In this document: positions 40,219 to 42,937 of the stretch, piece after piece
Position numbering within the stretch: the stretch's first letter is position 1
Layout: the number at the start of each line of letters is the position of its first letter
Source: a virus
Direction: 5' to 3' (one strand)
IMG/VR virus record: IMGVR_UViG_3300045110_000090
Location: 1 to 42,937 of that record
DNA length: 42,937 bases
Notes under the pieces: generated by a model
What the model was told of the DNA's origin: nothing
Database searches by the model: none
Seen by the model: the letters and a program-made list of their open reading frames with translations, nothing else
Program-made: the position numbers and the translations under genes

Positions 40219-41003
40219 CGGCGCAGGGCGCATGGATGCGGCTCTTATGCGCGATGCAAGAGCAGGATACATACGAGGTCCGCGGGTCCGTCGATAACTT
40301 TGCCAGGATTTTACGATGTTCGGGGCCGGAGGCGGCGGAGGCGATCGACGAGCTCGCCGTAACCGGCGCGGCGGACCTGTACGCGTTCAAACCTCGAGGC
40401 CGGCCGCAACAGGTCCCAAACATTAACGACGATTTATCGGGGTTTTACTCCGTTACATGTCGCAGATTGAAACGGGAATGTAACGCTCGAGAAACGGTCC
40501 GTAAACGAGTGCAAAGACATAGACTTGCAAAAGAGAAACGCTCGCGTAACGGTTCTGAAACGGATTTGAAACGCGAATGTAACCGGTTAGAGTCAGAGTC
40601 AGAGTCAGATCCAGAGAAGAAAAGAGCAATGCTCGCGCGCGCCGTCGCCGTCGGCGACGTCTCCCATGGTGCGCGGGAGGGTGGCTCGGCGGACCAGGCG
40701 CCTGACGGCGCCGCGCGCGCGTCGGGGATTTCCGGAGCGGAGTCTCAGAACGGGACCGGAGCAGACCGAGCCGGCTCCAGGTTTACACTCGACCAGATCG
40801 AGCGATACGTCGAAACGCTCGACGACGTCCGCAACGCTCGCGGACTCGCCGTCTCGATTAAACGCTCCGGCGTCGACGACGATCGGATCGCCGCGTTTCT
40901 CAACGGCGGCTCGATCTGCAAAACTCACCAGCAACTCACGGAGGAACGAAATGCCAGAATTTTTAGACGAATCCAGGATCGCCGCGCTACGCGGGATAAT
41001 TGA
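40137..41003 (+). CDS. Replication initiator / helicase-recruiting protein
   Basis: The product has 288 residues from ATG 40137 (GGAG 8 bases upstream); TTG at 40131 is an alternative. The N-terminal about 110 residues resemble phage replication proteins of the DUF1376/winged-helix type: MPWGKFYWSDWDRDVALASC, SLAAQGAWMRLLCAMQEQDT, then a helix-turn region. A basic middle (about 112-150) with two KRECN copies is encoded by repeated DNA that looks like origin iterons. An acidic Ser/Glu stretch (ESESESD) and a C-terminal helical domain (FTLDQIERYVETLDD) follow. As in lambda O, the origin may lie in this gene. Confidence 0.65.
   Translation: MSNGKMPWGKFYWSDWDRDVALASCSLAAQGAWMRLLCAMQEQDTYEVRGSVDNFARILRCSGPEAAEAIDELAVTGAADLYAFKPRGRPQQVPNINDDLSGFYSVTCRRLKRECNARETVRKRVQRHRLAKEKRSRNGSETDLKRECNRLESESESDPEKKRAMLARAVAVGDVSHGAREGGSADQAPDGAARASGISGAESQNGTGADRAGSRFTLDQIERYVETLDDVRNARGLAVSIKRSGVDDDRIAAFLNGGSICKTHQQLTEERNARIFRRIQDRRATRDN
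40469..40573 (+). repeat. Phased GAAACG iterons, candidate replication origin
   Basis: GAAACG starts at 40469, 40491, 40535, 40557 and 40568: spacings 22, 44, 22 and 11 bases, all multiples of 11. GTAAC or GTAAAC accompanies most copies. The 18-base pattern TTGAAACGSGAATGTAAC occurs twice 99 bases apart (9 x 11). The copies fall in different codon phases, so protein repetition does not explain them. A tract of GAGTCA repeats follows at about 40589-40607. Confidence 0.65.
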
Positions 41004-41610
41004 GCGATCGCGCCGCGTTACCGGATCCGCCAGGCTATCCGAGTCCGAGCTCGAGTCAACGATCGAAGCATGGGCCGACGTCGTCTCGAATATCCGGACC
41101 GAACGTCTCGACGACTGCTACCTCGAAGCGATCCAGGCGCACGAGGGCCGCGGGCCGCTCCAGCCGCGCGCGCTCGTCGACGCTTGGTTTGCGATCCGCA
41201 ACTCGTCCAGGCTCCGACTCGTCGATCCGATCAACGACTCCGACAAAGCATGCGGACTCTGTGACTCCGAAGGGTGGCAACGTTTCGAGATAGCTTGCCC
41301 GACCGTCGGCCGCTCGCGGATCGTCGTCCGCGGGTGTGCCTGCTCGTACGCGACGCCGGCCGAACGGAAACCGGATCCGCTCCGTCCGCCGGACTGGGCT
41401 CGAAACCCAGACTCCGGCGTCTGGCTCCCGCAAACGCTCCAGGCGATCCGCTCCAAACCGTGTAACTGCTCGCTCTGCAAAGCCGAGGCCGCGGTTACGC
41501 CGGCTGAACAAACCGATTCGAAGTGGACAAAATTCGACCCTGAGTTTTTCCAGGGACTCGTCGACGAGCTCCAGGCCAGGCGTGAACGGCCATTAACCGA
41601 GAAACTGTAA
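40951..41610 (+). CDS. Cysteine-rich protein following the initiator
   Basis: The product has 219 residues from ATG 40951 with GGAGG upstream; the long frame before it overlaps the initiator gene. Residues 1-90 are helical (SRIAALRGIIERSRRV; ESELESTIEAWADVVSNIRTERL), similar in look to replisome accessory or helicase-loader N termini. A zinc site appears in the middle: CGLC (about 99-102), CACSY (about 127-131) and CNCSLC (about 171-176). No Walker motif is present, so it is not a DnaC-type ATPase. A role in replication is inferred from position. Confidence 0.6.
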   Translation: MPEFLDESRIAALRGIIERSRRVTGSARLSESELESTIEAWADVVSNIRTERLDDCYLEAIQAHEGRGPLQPRALVDAWFAIRNSSRLRLVDPINDSDKACGLCDSEGWQRFEIACPTVGRSRIVVRGCACSYATPAERKPDPLRPPDWARNPDSGVWLPQTLQAIRSKPCNCSLCKAEAAVTPAEQTDSKWTKFDPEFFQGLVDELQARRERPLTEKL

Positions 41611-41615
41611 AGACC

Positions 41616-41717
41616 GTGTTTCTATATATTTACTACGCCGCTTGGTTTGCGGCTATGCTGCTCGTCGGTTATCTCGCGTTCGAGGCTATGCGGCTCGGAC
41701 TTTTGGGGATTTTATGA
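41616..41717 (+). CDS. Membrane mini-protein (33 residues, GTG start)
   Basis: GTG at 41616 opens a 33-codon frame ending at TGA 41715-41717, overlapping the next ATG (41714). The peptide is one hydrophobic helix with aromatic start (MFLYIYYAAWFAAMLLVGYL) and one Arg near the end. It resembles small phage membrane peptides such as holin-like or superinfection-exclusion peptides. Coupling to the following gene supports translation. Function is unknown. Confidence 0.45.
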   Translation: MFLYIYYAAWFAAMLLVGYLAFEAMRLGLLGIL

Positions 41718-41920
41718 ATAAACCGTACGTTGCGTTATACGGGAAAGTCCCGATGCTTAAGGCTTACTGTTGTAGTTGCAGGCGTTACGCCTTCGTTCTC
41801 GACGACGAGCTCCAGTGTTGCGGGCGAGTGTATCTCGCCGAGCCGCTCGACGAGTCGGTCCAGGTCAGACGAGAAAGCGGTTTTAAAGACCGTAGGCGCT
41901 TCGGAAAGGCGGGATGGTAG
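41714..41920 (+). CDS. Small zinc-ribbon protein
   Basis: The product has 68 residues from ATG 41714 (ATGA overlap with the upstream stop). Residues about 17-34 contain CCSCRRYAFVLDDELQCC, a compact likely zinc knuckle. The C terminus is basic (FKDRRRFGKAGW). It is the last zinc-ribbon gene of the early operon. No family is recognised. Confidence 0.6.
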   Translation: MNKPYVALYGKVPMLKAYCCSCRRYAFVLDDELQCCGRVYLAEPLDESVQVRRESGFKDRRRFGKAGW

Positions 41921-41999
41921 GCTAGGGCACCCATGACGGGATCCCGCGCAACCTTGGCCGGTTTCCGGCTCAGGAAACGCTATCTCAGAAAGAGTCGAC
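41921..41999 (+). other. Structured leader before the late membrane gene
   Basis: This 79-base gap contains the palindrome CGGGATCCCG (41937-41946) and a strong hairpin: CCTTGGCCGG (41952-41961), TTT loop, CCGGCTCAGG (41965-41974), with one mismatch and one wobble. No T-tract follows and I match it to no known riboswitch or tRNA. It could be a leader element controlling the late genes. Confidence 0.45.
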
Positions 42000-42293
42000 A
42001 TGCCGGATTTTGGGTTTTGGGTCGGTTTAGCCATCGGGATCGTCCTCGGGTTCGGCGCCAGTCTCGTCCTGTTTCTTCCGATCGTTTGGCGCCAGACTAA
42101 CCTCGAGGACGCGCTCGATAATCGAAAAATGGATCTAAATCTCGCCGTCGCAACTATTGAACGCGTTAGAGTTAACCTCGACGCGCTCGTCGCCGACCGC
42201 GACTCCAGGGTTTTGAATGAGTTTTTCAGGCCGGAAAATGGCCAGATAACGCCATTAATCCAGGCCAAAAAAGGCGAAAAATGGCAGGAGTAA
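42000..42293 (+). CDS. N-terminally anchored coiled-coil membrane protein
   Basis: The product has 97 residues. One strong membrane helix covers about 5-31 (FWVGLAIGIVLGFGASLVLFLPIVW), followed by a coiled-coil segment (LEDALDNRKMDLNLAVATIERVRVN) and a polar tail. This layout (N-in anchor, helical periplasmic or cytoplasmic part) is seen in i-spanins as well as in other phage membrane proteins. The next gene starts inside its end. A lysis role is possible since no other lysis genes are recognised, but unproven. Confidence 0.55.
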   Translation: MPDFGFWVGLAIGIVLGFGASLVLFLPIVWRQTNLEDALDNRKMDLNLAVATIERVRVNLDALVADRDSRVLNEFFRPENGQITPLIQAKKGEKWQE

Positions 42294-42589
42294 AGGGCAG
42301 ATCCGGTCGTAAGTCTAAATTATTGCGGACAAAACTCGCCGAGCTCGTCGACGACGCATGGCCGGTCAAAAAACGCCATGAGATTATCGCGAGTTTGCAT
42401 AACTCCGCGATCAACGACGGTGATACCGAGGCCGCGAAAACTCTGCTCGCGTACGCGTACGGCCGGCCGGCTCAACGTCACGAAATATCCGGACCGGACG
42501 GGGACTCGCTCCAGATCGAAATCCAGGATGTCTCAGACCAGCTACGAGCTAAACTTGCTAACCTCGCTCGAGCCCGCGGAGTTAAATAA
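42281..42589 (+). CDS. Terminase small subunit candidate
   Basis: The product has 102 residues. It starts MAGVKGRSGRKSKLLRTKLAEL, a basic GRSGRK lead seen in small-terminase-like proteins, then helices (HEIIASLHNSAINDGDTEAAKTLL, YAYGRPAQ) and a C-terminal coiled segment (VSDQLRAKLANLARARG). It overlaps both the upstream membrane gene (13 bases) and terL (62 bases), the classic place for TerS. TerS recognises the packaging site and regulates TerL. No clear HTH is visible, so the call rests on position and the N-terminal pattern. Confidence 0.65.
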   Translation: MAGVKGRSGRKSKLLRTKLAELVDDAWPVKKRHEIIASLHNSAINDGDTEAAKTLLAYAYGRPAQRHEISGPDGDSLQIEIQDVSDQLRAKLANLARARGVK

Positions 42590-42937
42590 TTTTCTCGCGG
42601 ATCTGACGCCGGCCGAGTCTCAGGCACTGCTTTACGACTGGTCGTTCTGGGCCAGGCCGAACCAGCTCGCGCCGGCCGGCGACGACTGGCTCACATGGCT
42701 ACTATGTGCCGGCCGCGGTTTCGGCAAGACCAGATCGGGCGCCGAGTGGATCCGCTCGGAGGCAACCTCGGGAGGGCGTCGCCGGCTCGCTCTGGTCGCG
42801 CCGACCGCGGCCGACGCTCGCGACGTTATGGTCGAAGGCGAGTCCGGCGTTCTCGCGATATGTCCGCCGGCCGAACGGCCGCTATACGAGCCGTCGAAGC
42901 GGCGACTGACGTGGCCGAACGGCGCCATGGCTACCGT
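42528..42937 (+). CDS. terL: Terminase large subunit, N-terminal part (continues at position 1)
   Basis: The frame opens at ATG 42528 and runs to the end of the window; its last 127 bases duplicate the window start. The Walker A site AGRGFGKT lies at about residues 61-68, preceded by a Trp-rich segment (YDWSFWARPNQLAPAG) typical of this terminase type. Position 42810 plus window bases 1-2 make one codon, so the join keeps the frame. The 62-base overlap with the preceding small gene suggests translational coupling; TTG at 42555 is a possible alternative start. Confidence 0.92.
   Translation, partial: MSQTSYELNLLTSLEPAELNNFLADLTPAESQALLYDWSFWARPNQLAPAGDDWLTWLLCAGRGFGKTRSGAEWIRSEATSGGRRRLALVAPTAADARDVMVEGESGVLAICPPAERPLYEPSKRRLTWPNGAMAT
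42811..42937. repeat. Right copy of 127-bp terminal overlap
   Basis: This is identical to positions 1-127. The true genome probably ends at 42810 and rejoins position 1. The duplicate should be removed before counting genes or bases. Confidence 0.95.

Noticed and set aside
40951-41610. DnaC-type helicase loader
   Set aside because: Position fits but no Walker A or B motif is present; the protein is cysteine-rich instead.
41921-41999. tRNA or known riboswitch
   Set aside because: There is no T-loop, acceptor stem or CCA arrangement, and it matches none of the riboswitch consensus patterns I could recall.
1-42937. 127-bp ends as a true direct terminal repeat
   Set aside because: The length equals a common assembly k-mer and the repeat lies inside terL, where a physical terminus would interrupt an essential gene.
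1-42937. Very frequent CTCGAG and GAGCTC palindromes as possible DNA sites
   Set aside because: They arise mainly from the preferred codons CTC (Leu) and GAG (Glu) being adjacent; no spacing or strand pattern beyond this was seen.
1-42937. CRISPR array, insertion sequence or diversity-generating retroelement
   Set aside because: No regularly spaced direct repeats of array type, no transposase and no reverse transcriptase were found.

Overview
The window is one complete, circularly closed genome of a tailed double-stranded DNA phage. Its last 127 bases (42811-42937) repeat its first 127, and the large terminase gene runs in frame across the join. The non-redundant genome is therefore about 42,810 bp. 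A 127-base overlap is the usual signature of a de Bruijn assembly closed at k=127, so the ends look like assembly ends rather than physical termini. The DNA is GC-rich, most genes have GGAGG-type ribosome sites, and promoters look sigma-70-like (TTGACT / TAGAAT, TATAGA). Gene order (terminase, portal, MuF, scaffold, capsid, connectors, tail tube, frameshifted chaperone, tape measure, lambda-like tail tip) indicates a siphovirus with a long non-contractile tail. The host cannot be named from the sequence.

Layout. Rightward packaging and head region: a TerS candidate (42281) and TerL (42528 through the join to 1016), two small genes, a short C5 cytosine methyltransferase, portal (2397), a coiled-coil/membrane-anchor locus (3920-4490), a MuF protein fused to a metallopeptidase-like domain (4483), scaffold (6899) and major capsid (7527). 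Two proteins sharing an N-terminal peptide follow, one of them carrying an Ig-like domain. Connector genes lie at 9231-10437. A 1101-residue repeat-rich fibre sits unexpectedly among the neck genes (10438). Tail: terminator (14893), tube (15380), a second pair of peptide/Ig-module proteins (16451, 17085), chaperone with a -1 frame extension (17254-18479), tape measure (18480), a 2559-residue tail-tip/spike fusion (22113), further tip proteins to 33003, and a small membrane protein (33016).

Control and early region: a leftward operon (34248 down to 33064) encodes a Cro/CI-type repressor, a coiled-coil protein, a MerR-like winged-helix protein with a coiled coil, and another coiled-coil protein. 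It is transcribed divergently from a rightward early operon (34386-42293). That operon holds small zinc-ribbon proteins, a putative single-strand annealing protein, a partner ending in an SSB-like acidic tip, a Dam-type methylase, an HNH nuclease, a replication-initiator-like protein with iterons inside its gene, and small membrane proteins leading into the terminase genes. The probable logic is: repressor switch, then recombination and replication using host enzymes, then modification, then packaging and virion assembly.

I recognise no integrase, DNA polymerase, helicase, tRNA, CRISPR array or endolysin. The most interesting signals are: the near-exclusive use of CCAGG among CCNGG words; 11/22-bp phased iterons inside the replication gene; TAGAAT-type boxes placed for leaderless translation; the paired with-Ig/without-Ig decoration genes behind both capsid and tail tube; and the SSB-tail mimic next to the annealing protein.
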